From assembly GCA_035506575.1 (NCBI GenBank), contig DATJPD010000136.1, positions 1 to 21,798 on the forward strand: a DNA stretch of 21,798 bases. Reading direction: 5' to 3'. Position 1 is the first letter of the stretch. Every line of letters begins with the position of its first letter. The notes under the pieces were generated by a model, which saw only the letters and a program-made list of their open reading frames with translations, did no database searches and was not told where the DNA came from. The translations under genes were made by a program, and so were the position numbers. The stretch is from DATJPD01 sp035506575. Lineage in GTDB: Bacteria > Pseudomonadota > Alphaproteobacteria > CACIAM-22H2. Shown one piece after another: positions 1 through 6,952 of the stretch.

Positions 1-1239
1 GTCCGCCGTCAGCCAGCCGACGCGCAGCTTGCGCTCCGGCTCGCGGGCATTGGCGGGCGGCGGCAGGGCCGCGGCTCCTTGCGGCACCGCCGGGCTCGCA
101 TCGAAGCGCCGGTGCTCCGCGAACACCGCGTCTGCGTCGAGTTCGGGATCGTAGAGCAGCGACGCGAGCAGGTAGCGGTACGGCAGCGGGTCCTGCGGCC
201 GCGCCGCGATCGCGCGGTTGTAAAGCGCGCGCGCCTCCGCGGCGTCCCCGAGCGCCAGGCGGAGCCCGGCCAGATCGCACGCGGCGAGCGCGTAAGCCGG
301 ATCGCAGGCAAGTGCCGTCTCGAAGCAGGTCGCCGCGTCGTCGAGCCGGCCCTGATGGCGGCGGACCGTGCCGAGATTATAGTGCGCTTGTGCGAGGTCC
401 CGCCTGGCCACGATCGCGCGCTCGTAGCAGGCGACGGCCTCATCGAGCCGGCCCTGGTCCTGGCGCGCGCTCCCCAGGTTGTTGTGTGCCTCGGCGTAAT
501 CCGGCTTGAGCGCGATCGCCCGCTCGTAGTGAGCCGCCGCCTCATCGAGCTTGCCGCGCGCCTTGAGGACGTTCGCGAGGTCGGCGTGGGCGATCGCGTC
601 ATCGGGCGCGAGTGCCAGGGCGCGCTCGAACGCCCCCGCCGCCTCGTCGAACCGCCCGCCGGCCGTGAGCGCATGACCGAGATTGCTGTGCGCCGGTGCC
701 AGGTCCGGCTTGAGCGCCAGCGCCCGCTCGTATTGCCGGATCGCTTCCTCCAGGCGGCCCTGCAGATAAAGCGCATGCCCGAAATTGTTGTGCGCGTCGG
801 CGTAGTCGGGCAGGAGCCTGAGGGCGCGCTCGAACTGCGCGGCGGCGAGGTCGAATTTGCCTTGCGCCTTGAGCACGCTGCCGAGGTTGTTGTGGGCTTC
901 GGCGTAGTCCGGCTTCAGCTGCAACGCGCGGCGGTAATGGCGCGCCGCCTCGTCCAGCCTGCCGCAGGCGCGCAACGCGTTGCCGAGGTTGCTGTGATAG
1001 AAGGGAACGTCCTTGGCGAGCTTGAGCGCGCGGCCGATCAGCTCGATGGCACTCTCGGGCCGCCCGCTTTGATAGGCGACGACGCCCAGCAGATGCAGGC
1101 TGTCGGCGTGCCGCCCATCGATCGCCAGCACCTGCCGGTACAGCCGCTCTGCGTCTTGCAGGCGTCCGGCCTGATGGTGGCGCAGCGCGTCCGCGAACGT
1201 CGCCTGCACCAGCCCGGAAGAGCGCGGACTCGAAGCCAT
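1..1239 (-). CDS. TPR-repeat protein, N-terminal part of a probable GT41 (SPINDLY/OGT-like) glycosyltransferase, partial
   Basis: I read this frame by hand; it has no stop before the left edge. It starts at ATG 1239-1237 and runs 413 codons. From about residue 10 to 350 it is a chain of roughly ten 34-residue TPR units, with recurring cores such as DYAEAHNNLGSVLKAQGKFD and FERALALAPDDAIAHADLAN. After a proline/alanine-rich linker, the last visible residues are ERKLRVGWLTAD. In bacterial SPINDLY/O-GlcNAc-transferase-like proteins, a K-L-R-[IV]-G-[YW]-[VL]-[ST]-x-D motif opens the Glyco_transf_41 domain just after the TPRs. I therefore infer a protein glycosyltransferase whose catalytic half lies outside the window. 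Two other minus-strand frames here, at 9-776 and 599-1255, are Arg/Ala-rich shadows. The upstream RBS is weak. The gene diverges from the cupin gene across 63 bp. TPR identity is firm; the GT41 call is moderate because so little of that domain is visible. Confidence 0.85.
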   Translation of the reverse strand, partial: MASSPRSSGLVQATFADALRHHQAGRLQDAERLYRQVLAIDGRHADSLHLLGVVAYQSGRPESAIELIGRALKLAKDVPFYHSNLGNALRACGRLDEAARHYRRALQLKPDYAEAHNNLGSVLKAQGKFDLAAAQFERALRLLPDYADAHNNFGHALYLQGRLEEAIRQYERALALKPDLAPAHSNLGHALTAGGRFDEAAGAFERALALAPDDAIAHADLANVLKARGKLDEAAAHYERAIALKPDYAEAHNNLGSARQDQGRLDEAVACYERAIVARRDLAQAHYNLGTVRRHQGRLDDAATCFETALACDPAYALAACDLAGLRLALGDAAEARALYNRAIAARPQDPLPYRYLLASLLYDPELDADAVFAEHRRFDASPAVPQGAAALPPPANAREPERKLRVGWLTAD

Positions 1240-1302
1240 CGCCGAAATTTAACACGATCTCTGTTATCTTCGTCCGGAGCAGCTCACGACCCCAGGACCT
1301 GC

Positions 1303-1746
1303 ATGACGCGCATCGTTTGTCTCGCGGCCTTGTTGATCACGTTCACGGTGGCGGGCGCGCAAAGCGCCAGAAGCGCCGACACGGCGCCGATCATCACCAC
1401 GCCCGATCAGCTAAGGTGGTCGTCGGTTGCGGGAATGCCCGGGGTCTCCGAAGCCTGGCTCGTGGGGCAGGCAGGCGCGCCGGGGTTCTACGTCGTGCGG
1501 CGCAACTTCAAGCTGGGCGGCCAGATCCCGCCGCGCGTCGAAGCACAGACGATCTTCCTCACCGTGCTGTCCGGCGACGTGTACATCGGCAGCGACGGGC
1601 AGATCGACCCGCGCACGGCGAGGCGCCTGCCGGTGGGTACGTTCCTCATCATACCCGGCGGATCCTCCCATTATCTGTGGGCCCGCTACGCCGACGCCGT
1701 CGTTCAGGAATGGGGTACTCTGCCGGGCAAGTCGGGCGACCGCTGA
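1303..1746 (+). CDS. Exported small cupin-domain protein with degenerate metal site
   Basis: The protein is 147 aa. It starts at ATG 1303, with AGGA just upstream, and opens with a likely Sec signal peptide (residues 1 to about 25, MTRIVCLAALLITFTVAGAQ). The rest matches a single cupin barrel: a strand-rich segment with VLSGDVYIG at 88-96, then LPVGTFLIIPGGSSHYLW at 109-126. The second cupin motif (G-x5-P-x-G-x2-H) is present, with H123. In the first motif, where relatives usually read IPPHTHP, this protein reads IPPRVEAQ at 75-82, so two of the three usual metal-binding histidines are missing. It may bind no metal, or bind it differently. No reaction can be assigned. It lies 168 bp upstream of the ABC importer operon on the same strand. 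A longer open frame runs upstream to 79, but that part is only the antisense of the TPR gene. Confidence 0.8.
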   Translation: MTRIVCLAALLITFTVAGAQSARSADTAPIITTPDQLRWSSVAGMPGVSEAWLVGQAGAPGFYVVRRNFKLGGQIPPRVEAQTIFLTVLSGDVYIGSDGQIDPRTARRLPVGTFLIIPGGSSHYLWARYADAVVQEWGTLPGKSGDR

Positions 1747-1775
1747 GGCTCGCTCAGTCCAGCCGTTCGTAGGGG

Positions 1776-1799
1776 GCCTCCCCGGCTTGCCGGGGGGCC
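1776..1799 (+). terminator. GC-rich hairpin downstream of the cupin gene, possible terminator
   Basis: Thirty bases after the cupin stop, GGCCTCCCCGG and CCGGGGGGCC can pair around a CTTG loop, with one bulge. No clear U-tract follows (GTATTCT). It is therefore either a weak intrinsic terminator or a structured leader of the next operon. Confidence 0.35.
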
Positions 1800-1900
1800 G
1801 TATTCTCCATACAGTGTCGCTCAAGGCTTGGTTGTCTTTGGGTGCGAACGCGGAACACCGCGGCACCTGGCAGAACGTAAACGTCGCCAACAATCGCCGT

Positions 1901-1909
1901 AAGGGAGGA
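1901..1909 (+). promoter_or_regulatory. Strong Shine-Dalgarno sequence of the ABC binding-protein gene
   Basis: AAGGGAGGA lies 5 bases before the ATG at 1915. It is the best ribosome-binding site in the window, fits an abundant periplasmic binding protein, and fixes the start. Confidence 0.8.
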
Positions 1910-1914
1910 GCTTT

Positions 1915-3171
1915 ATGAGCAAAAAACCCAATACCCGGATTCTGACTCGCCGCCTGATCCTCAAGGCCGCCGCCGCCGCCAGTGCGGCGCGCCTGGCATC
2001 GCCCTACATTCTCACCGCGCGGGGCGAGCAGCCGATCAAGATCGGATTCGTCAATCCGCTGACCGGCATCCTATCGGCACTCGCCCAGAGCGAGGTCGAG
2101 GGCGCCAAATACGCGGTCGAGGACGTCAACAAGAAGGGCGGCATTGTCGGCCGCCAGGTCGAGCTTCTGGTCGAGGATTCGGCCAATGACGTCGGCACCG
2201 GCGTGCAGAAGACGAGGAAGCTCATCGACCGTGACCAGGTCGACGTCATCCTCGGTGACGTGAACTCCGGCATCGCCTACGCCATGTCGCAGGTCACGAA
2301 TGAAAAGAAGGTGTTCCACATCGTGCCGGGCGGCCACACCGACCCGATCACCGGCACCGACTGCAAGTGGAACGTCTTCCGCATCTGCAACACCACGTCG
2401 ATGGACGCCGCCGCCATCACCGGCGAGCTGGTCAAGAAATTCGGCAAGAAGTGGTTCTTCATCACGCCCGACTACGCCTACGGCCACACGTTGCAGGACG
2501 CCTTCATCAGGAACCTCAAGAAGGCCGGCGGCACCTACGAGGGCGACATGCTGCCGATCAATACCTCCGAGTTCTCGGCGAGCTTGATCAAGGCCAGGGC
2601 CTACAAGCCCGATGTGCTGCTCAACAACATGGGCGGCCTGGCACAGATCAACTGCATGAAGCAGTTCGCGCAGTTCGGCATGGAGAAAAACATGGGCCTC
2701 GGCGGCGCGCTGTTCGAGCTCGAGAGCGTCAAGTCCGTGCCCAAGGACGCGCAGGCCGGCTGGTGGGTGATGGAGTGGTGGTGGAACCAGCCGGGCGTAC
2801 CGCACGTGGCCGACTTCGTGGCCGGCATCAAGAAGGCCTACAACAAGGCGCCGAGCGCTCGGCACTGGTTCGGCTTCGTGGCCATCCACTCGGTGCGCCT
2901 GGGAGCGGCCAAGGCGAAGACGCTCGAAGGGCCGAAGCTCGCACTTGCCATGGAAGGGCTGGAGCTGCCGCCCGAGGTGGCCTTGCAGAAGGGCAAGACG
3001 TTCTACCGCGCCGGCGACCACGAGCTCATGCCCAACATCTTCGTCGGCGAAGTGCATCCGCCCAAGGGCGGCGATGCCGACGACGTGTTCACAACGAGCG
3101 CGGAGGTGCCGGGCGAGCAGGCGGCCGGAACGGTCGAAGAGACCGGCTGCAAAATGACGCACCCGGCCTAG
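1915..3171 (+). CDS. ABC transporter substrate-binding protein, branched-chain amino acid/amide type (Peripla_BP_6)
   Basis: The protein is 418 aa and is the periplasmic receptor of the importer encoded by the next three genes. The N-terminus carries a twin-arginine-like signal (TRRLILK at 11-17, then an Ala-rich stretch to about residue 29), so Tat export is plausible. The mature part begins QPIKIGFVNPLTGILSALAQ, the standard opening of LivJ/AmiC/urea-type receptors. Other family marks are GGIVGRQVELLVEDSAND and FFITPDYAYGHTLQDAF. C150 and C158 may form a disulfide. The ligand cannot be read from sequence: this family takes branched-chain amino acids, urea, short amides and aromatic acids. 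The gap to the permease gene is 148 bp and is filled by repeats, so the tail of the operon could be transcribed at a different level. Confidence 0.9.
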   Translation: MSKKPNTRILTRRLILKAAAAASAARLASPYILTARGEQPIKIGFVNPLTGILSALAQSEVEGAKYAVEDVNKKGGIVGRQVELLVEDSANDVGTGVQKTRKLIDRDQVDVILGDVNSGIAYAMSQVTNEKKVFHIVPGGHTDPITGTDCKWNVFRICNTTSMDAAAITGELVKKFGKKWFFITPDYAYGHTLQDAFIRNLKKAGGTYEGDMLPINTSEFSASLIKARAYKPDVLLNNMGGLAQINCMKQFAQFGMEKNMGLGGALFELESVKSVPKDAQAGWWVMEWWWNQPGVPHVADFVAGIKKAYNKAPSARHWFGFVAIHSVRLGAAKAKTLEGPKLALAMEGLELPPEVALQKGKTFYRAGDHELMPNIFVGEVHPPKGGDADDVFTTSAEVPGEQAAGTVEETGCKMTHPA

Positions 3172-3181
3172 AGAAGAGCCC

Positions 3182-3213
3182 GTCATGCCCGGGCTTGTCC
3201 CGGGCATCCACGT
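3182..3213. repeat. Dispersed palindromic repeat, family A, single arm
   Basis: This 32-bp arm starts GTCATGCCCGGGCTTGTCCC and ends GGGCATCCACGT. It nearly matches the left arm of the complete palindrome at 20802-20900. Such elements are common between alphaproteobacterial genes, and their reverse complement produces spurious peptides beginning MPGTSPGMT. The matching right arm is absent; a different repeat starts 20 bp downstream. The arm itself is self-complementary around CCCGGGCTTGTCCCGGG. Confidence 0.8.
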
Positions 3214-3232
3214 CCAGCCGCGAGTCGAGTTT

Positions 3233-3298
3233 TCACCACAGAGGCACAGAGTTCACAGAGAAGAGCTCCTCTCAGTGTTCTCTGTGTCTCCGTGGTGA
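3233..3298. repeat. Dispersed palindromic repeat, family B (TCACCACAGAGGCACAGAG type)
   Basis: The left arm TCACCACAGAGGCACAGAG (3233-3251) is mirrored by CTCTGTGTCTCCGTGGTGA (3280-3298). Inside it, CACAGAGAA (3254-3262) is mirrored by TTCTCTGTG (3279-3287). The element is clearly less GC-rich than its surroundings. Elements of this type recur between genes in many bacteria and translate into spurious peptides such as HHRGTEFTEK. It sits 21 bp before the permease start and can fold into a long hairpin in the operon mRNA. Confidence 0.8.
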
Positions 3299-3319
3299 CT
3301 CTGAGTCCTGGATTTTTTC

Positions 3320-4189
3320 ATGCTTCAGCTCATCCTCTACAATCTCACCAACGGCCTGATCATCGGCTCGTTCTACGTGCTGATGGCGCTCGGCCTGTCG
3401 CTGATCCTCAACCTGTCGAACGTCATCAACTTCGCGCATGGCAACTTCCTGGCCCTGGGCGGCTACATCGCCTTCGTGCTGACGCCCTACGTGGGATTTT
3501 GGGGGGCATTGCTGCTCTCGCCGCTCCTCGCCGGCCTGCTCGGCATCGCGATCGAGCGGCTGATGATCCGCAAGGTGTATCGCCGCGATCCGGTCTACAG
3601 CCTTCTGCTGACGTTCGGGCTCGCGTTCATCATCCAGGACGTCTGCCGCTACGTGTGGGGCCCGAACGGGCTGCCTCTGGGCGTGCCCGCCAGCCTGAAC
3701 GAGCCGCTCAGCGCCGACCTGTTTTTCATCACCTGGTATCGCATCTTCATGGTCGTGATCGTGATCGTCGCGGTCGTCGGCCTGTTCGCCTTCCTGCGCT
3801 ATTCCCGGGTCGGCACCCGCATCCGCGCAGGGACGCTCGACCTCGAGACCGTGGCCAGCCTCGGCGTCAATGTCGGCCGCCTGCGCTCGTTCAATTTCGG
3901 CCTCGGGTCCTTGCTCGCCGGACTCTCGGGGGTTCTGGCCGCCGGGCAGATCGGCCTCAACCCCAACATGGGCGATGACCTCCTCATGCCGAGCTTCATC
4001 GCCATCATCGTCGGCGGGGTGGGGAGTCTGACCGGCACCTTGCTGGGCGGCCTCACGATCGGCGTGTCGGCCGCCATGACCACGGTCGTCTACCCCCGCG
4101 CGAGCGAGGCCGTGATCTACGCGATCATGATGGTCGTGCTCCTGATCCGGCCGCGCGGCTTCCTCGGCGAAGAAGGCATGATGTCGTGA
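3320..4189 (+). CDS. ABC transporter permease, LivH-like
   Basis: The protein is 289 aa, the usual LivH length, and is an inner-membrane channel subunit of a branched-chain-amino-acid-type importer. About eight hydrophobic segments are visible. Family marks are NLTNGLIIGSFYVLMALGLS and NVINFAHGNFLALGGY near the N-terminus, the cytoplasmic loop GTLDLETVASLGVNVGRLRS that contacts the ATPase, and the end GGVGSLTGTLLGGLTIG followed by RPRGFLGEEG. The region before the start (CCTGGATTTTTTC) holds only a weak ribosome-binding site, unlike the strong one on the binding-protein gene. The stop overlaps the GTG start of the next gene by 4 bases, which implies translational coupling. Confidence 0.93.
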   Translation: MLQLILYNLTNGLIIGSFYVLMALGLSLILNLSNVINFAHGNFLALGGYIAFVLTPYVGFWGALLLSPLLAGLLGIAIERLMIRKVYRRDPVYSLLLTFGLAFIIQDVCRYVWGPNGLPLGVPASLNEPLSADLFFITWYRIFMVVIVIVAVVGLFAFLRYSRVGTRIRAGTLDLETVASLGVNVGRLRSFNFGLGSLLAGLSGVLAAGQIGLNPNMGDDLLMPSFIAIIVGGVGSLTGTLLGGLTIGVSAAMTTVVYPRASEAVIYAIMMVVLLIRPRGFLGEEGMMS

Positions 4190-5184
4190 GCTCACCGGTG
4201 GCCAACAGCCTGAACGGCATCGGCCTTCTGAAGCAAAAGGCCGAGAACAACTGGATCGTCCTCGCCGCGATCTGGCTCGCTCTCGCGACCGTGCCGCTGT
4301 GGTTGCCGCTCTTCGGCGGCTACACCGCCTTGGCCGGACGCGTGCTGGTGCTGGGCCTGGCGGCGATGGCGCTCAATTTCCTCTTGGGCTTTACCGGCGT
4401 TCTGTCCTTCGGGCACGCCGCCTATTTCGGCCTCGGCGCCTACGGCGCCGGCCTCACCTTGAAGTTCCTCGCCGCGAGCACGCCCCTCGCCATGCTGCTC
4501 GGCACCCTGCTCGGCGGGGTCGCCGGCCTGTTGTTCGGCCTTCTGATCGTGCGCCGGCGCGGCGTCTATTTCGCCATGGTGACGATCGCGTTCGGCCAGA
4601 TCTGCTATTACATCGCCTACAGCTGGAACGACTTCACCGGCGGCTTCGACGGCCTGCGCGGCTTCCAGCGGGCGCCGGTCGGCGCGGGCCCGCTGACCCT
4701 CGACATCGCGAACAGCGACGTCGCCTTCTACTATTTCCTGCTGCTGGTGTTCGCGCTGGCGGTGGGCGCGATGGGGCTCCTGTTGCGCTCGCCCTTCGGC
4801 CACAGCCTGATCGCCATCCGCGAGAACGAGCGTCGCGCGCGGTTCCTCGGCGTGCCGGTCGAGCGGCATATCTGGCTGTCGTTCTCGATCTCCTGCGTCT
4901 TCACGGCGTTGGCGGGTACGCTCTATGCGCTGCTCAACAACTTCGCCGACCCGCTGGGCCTGCACTATTCGCTGTCGGGCTACTTCGTCATCATGTGCGT
5001 GATGGGCGGGATGCGAAGCTTCTGGGGCCCGCTCCTGGGGGCGGCCGTGTTCGTCGTGCTGCAGGACACCATCTCGAGCATGACCGTGAACTGGATGTCT
5101 TTCATCGGCGTCCTGTTCGTGCTGGTGGTCATGTTCTTCCCACGCGGGCTCCTCGGCGTCTTTCGGCGCCGGAGCGACGCATGA
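4186..5184 (+). CDS. ABC transporter permease, LivM-like
   Basis: The protein is 332 aa and is the second channel subunit. It starts at a GTG inside the stop of the LivH-like gene (GTGA overlap). Family marks are NFLLGFTGVLSFGHAAYFGLGAYGAG (about residues 64-89, given here as a short span of a longer conserved block), GGFDGLRGF near 150, the ATPase-contact loop IRENERRARFLGVPVERH and the C-terminal FFPRGLLGVF. Roughly nine to ten membrane segments are apparent. The final ATGA overlaps the ATPase start, so LivH, LivM and LivG are made as one translationally coupled unit. Confidence 0.93.
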   Translation: MSSPVANSLNGIGLLKQKAENNWIVLAAIWLALATVPLWLPLFGGYTALAGRVLVLGLAAMALNFLLGFTGVLSFGHAAYFGLGAYGAGLTLKFLAASTPLAMLLGTLLGGVAGLLFGLLIVRRRGVYFAMVTIAFGQICYYIAYSWNDFTGGFDGLRGFQRAPVGAGPLTLDIANSDVAFYYFLLLVFALAVGAMGLLLRSPFGHSLIAIRENERRARFLGVPVERHIWLSFSISCVFTALAGTLYALLNNFADPLGLHYSLSGYFVIMCVMGGMRSFWGPLLGAAVFVVLQDTISSMTVNWMSFIGVLFVLVVMFFPRGLLGVFRRRSDA

Positions 5185-5930
5185 GAGTCCTGGAGGTCAA
5201 CAACGTCAGCAAGGCGTTCGGCAGCCTGATCGCCGTGAGCAACGTCTCCCTGCAGGTGGAGGAGGGCGAGCTGCATGCGGTGATCGGCCCGAACGGCGCC
5301 GGCAAGACGACGTTCTTCAACCTCATCTCGGGATTCTTCCCGCCCACCTCGGGATCGATCGTCTACCAGGGCCGCGACGTGACGCGCGTGCCGGCGGCCC
5401 AGCGCGCGCAGATGGGCATGGCTCGCACCTTCCAGGTCACCGAAATCTTCCCGGAGCTCTCGGTCTTCGAGAACGTGCGCACCGCCGCGGAGGTGGCACT
5501 CGGGCTGCGCCTCAAGCCATGGCTCGGCAAGAGCGACGCCGTGGCCTTGCGCCGGCGCACCGAGGAGACCCTGGCCCTGGCCGGGCTCGAGGCCAAGGGC
5601 GGACGCCTGGCGGGCGAGCTCTCGCATGGCGACCAGCGCGCGGCCGAGATCGCGATGGCCCTGGCGCTGAAGCCGCGGCTTCTCCTGCTCGACGAGCCCA
5701 CCGCCGGCATGGGCGACCAGGAGACGTACGAGATCACGTCCCTGATCCGCCGCCTGCACAAGGACAGCCGCTACACCATCGTGCTGATCGAGCACGACAT
5801 GCGCGTCGTCTTCCATCTCGCCGACAAGATCGCCGTGCTCGACCAGGGAGTGACGCTCGCCGAGGGCACCCCGCAGCAGATCGCGGGCAACGAAGCGGTG
5901 CAGGCGGCGTATCTGGGGAAAGCGGCGTAG
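5181..5930 (+). CDS. ABC transporter ATP-binding protein, LivG-like
   Basis: The protein is 249 aa and powers the importer from the cytoplasmic side. It shows Walker A GPNGAGKTT (about residues 35-43), the Q-loop region ARTFQVTEIFPELSVFENV, an ABC signature LSHGDQR (the LSHG form is usual in LivG-type ATPases), Walker B LLLLDEPTAGM and the switch histidine in IVLIEHDM. The last visible stretch, IAVLDQGVTLAEGTPQQIAG, is typical of the family. Upstream is an ATGA overlap with the LivM-like gene. Downstream there is no LivF-like second ATPase; instead a convergent gene ends 3 bp away. The importer may use a LivF encoded elsewhere or a LivG homodimer. Confidence 0.93.
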   Translation: MRVLEVNNVSKAFGSLIAVSNVSLQVEEGELHAVIGPNGAGKTTFFNLISGFFPPTSGSIVYQGRDVTRVPAAQRAQMGMARTFQVTEIFPELSVFENVRTAAEVALGLRLKPWLGKSDAVALRRRTEETLALAGLEAKGGRLAGELSHGDQRAAEIAMALALKPRLLLLDEPTAGMGDQETYEITSLIRRLHKDSRYTIVLIEHDMRVVFHLADKIAVLDQGVTLAEGTPQQIAGNEAVQAAYLGKAA

Positions 5931-5933
5931 CGC

Positions 5934-6926
5934 CTACTTCAAAAACCGCCGGTCCAGGTACGCCTCCGGATCGAGCCGGTCGGGCGGATAGTTCTGTGCC
6001 TTGGCGAGCCAAACCCACGTCGCCTGCACGAGGTGCGGCTCGAGCGCGCCGAGGCCGTCCTTGTCGCTGATCTCGTTCTTGATCAGCGGGATCGAGGCGC
6101 GGAACTGCTCGCTGATCGTGTCCGCGTCGGCCTCCGGCACTTTCGCCTTCACCGCGGCCCCCACGAGGGACGGGTCCTTGACGGCTGCCTCGATCACCTG
6201 CTTGTAGGCGGCGACGAACCGACGCACCACGTCGGGCCGCTCCTTGATCGTCGTGTCTGAGGCGATGAGCCCGTAGCCGTAGCCCTCGAAGCCGATCTCC
6301 GACCACGGCAGGACCACCAGCTCCTTGCCCGCCGCCTTGAGCACACTCGCGATGCCGGGGGCCGACGCTGCCCAGTTGATCGTCGCGTCCACCTGGCCCT
6401 GCGCCAGGAGCGGCGCCAGTGCGTTGACGTCGGCCTTGATGAGCTTGACCGATGCTGGGTCGATGCCGCTGCTGCTCAAGACCGTCGGCCAGTAAGCGTT
6501 GGAGATCGAGAACGTCGCCGTCCCCACCGTTTTGCCCGCAACGTCCTTGAACGATTTGACGCGGCTGCCTTTCCAGGTCATCAGCGAATCCGGCATCTTC
6601 GTGTATTGCGACATGACCTGCTTGACCGGCACCGGCGTCTTGCCTTCCGCCGCCGCCTGCAGGAGCGCGCCCAGGCCGACCGCGCCGATGTCGGAAACGC
6701 CGGTCGCCACGCGCGTCACCGCATCGAGCGAGCCGCGCCCGGTCATCACCGTCACGTCGAGTCCGGCCTTCTCATAGATGCCCGTGATCTGGCCGACATA
6801 GACCGCGGCGATGTCGCCGCTCGGGATCCAGCCGAGCTGGAAATTCACCTTGTCCGCGGCGCTGGCGCTCGTGGCCGCCAACATCACCGTCGCCGCGCAC
6901 AGCCCGGCCCTCATCAGCTGTTTCAT
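5934..6926 (-). CDS. ABC transporter substrate-binding protein, NMT1/SsuA-TauA type, orphan
   Basis: The protein is 330 aa, starting at ATG 6926-6924 behind an AGGGGGG ribosome-binding site. A longer open frame upstream to 7244 is antisense of the oxygenase gene. The signal peptide is MKQLMRAGLCAATVMLAATS with likely cleavage at ASA-AD. The mature protein begins KVNFQLGWIPSGDIAAVYVG, followed by GIYEKAGLDVTVMTGRGS and GVSDIGAVGLGALL. These are marks of the periplasmic-binding fold that serves sulfonates, nitrate and thiamine-pyrimidine precursors. No permease or ATPase gene is adjacent. It is 26 bp downstream of the 2OG/Fe(II) oxygenase gene on the same strand, so the two very likely form an operon and may share a substrate. 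The ligand is unknown. Confidence 0.9.
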   Translation of the reverse strand: MKQLMRAGLCAATVMLAATSASAADKVNFQLGWIPSGDIAAVYVGQITGIYEKAGLDVTVMTGRGSLDAVTRVATGVSDIGAVGLGALLQAAAEGKTPVPVKQVMSQYTKMPDSLMTWKGSRVKSFKDVAGKTVGTATFSISNAYWPTVLSSSGIDPASVKLIKADVNALAPLLAQGQVDATINWAASAPGIASVLKAAGKELVVLPWSEIGFEGYGYGLIASDTTIKERPDVVRRFVAAYKQVIEAAVKDPSLVGAAVKAKVPEADADTISEQFRASIPLIKNEISDKDGLGALEPHLVQATWVWLAKAQNYPPDRLDPEAYLDRRFLK

Positions 6927-6952
6927 GTCAGCCCCCCCTAAAGGAAATGGAA

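Noticed and set aside
9..1255. Minus-strand frames at 9-776 and 599-1255
   Set aside because: Both are Arg/Ala-rich off-frame readings. The third minus frame gives clean TPR repeats from 1239 to the edge.
79..1302. Long plus-strand frame upstream of the cupin start
   Set aside because: It is the antisense of the TPR gene, rich in Arg, Val and Glu without domains. The cupin has its own signal peptide and RBS at 1303.
3172..3319. Peptides HHRGTEFTEK and MPGTSPGMT as possible small proteins
   Set aside because: They are translations of dispersed palindromic repeats, not conserved genes.
2071..4965. Long minus-strand frames opposite the ABC importer genes (2071-3207, 3272-4195, 4192-4965)
   Set aside because: They mirror well-supported genes, are rich in His, Arg, Gln and Asp, and have no recognisable domains; expected in high-GC DNA.
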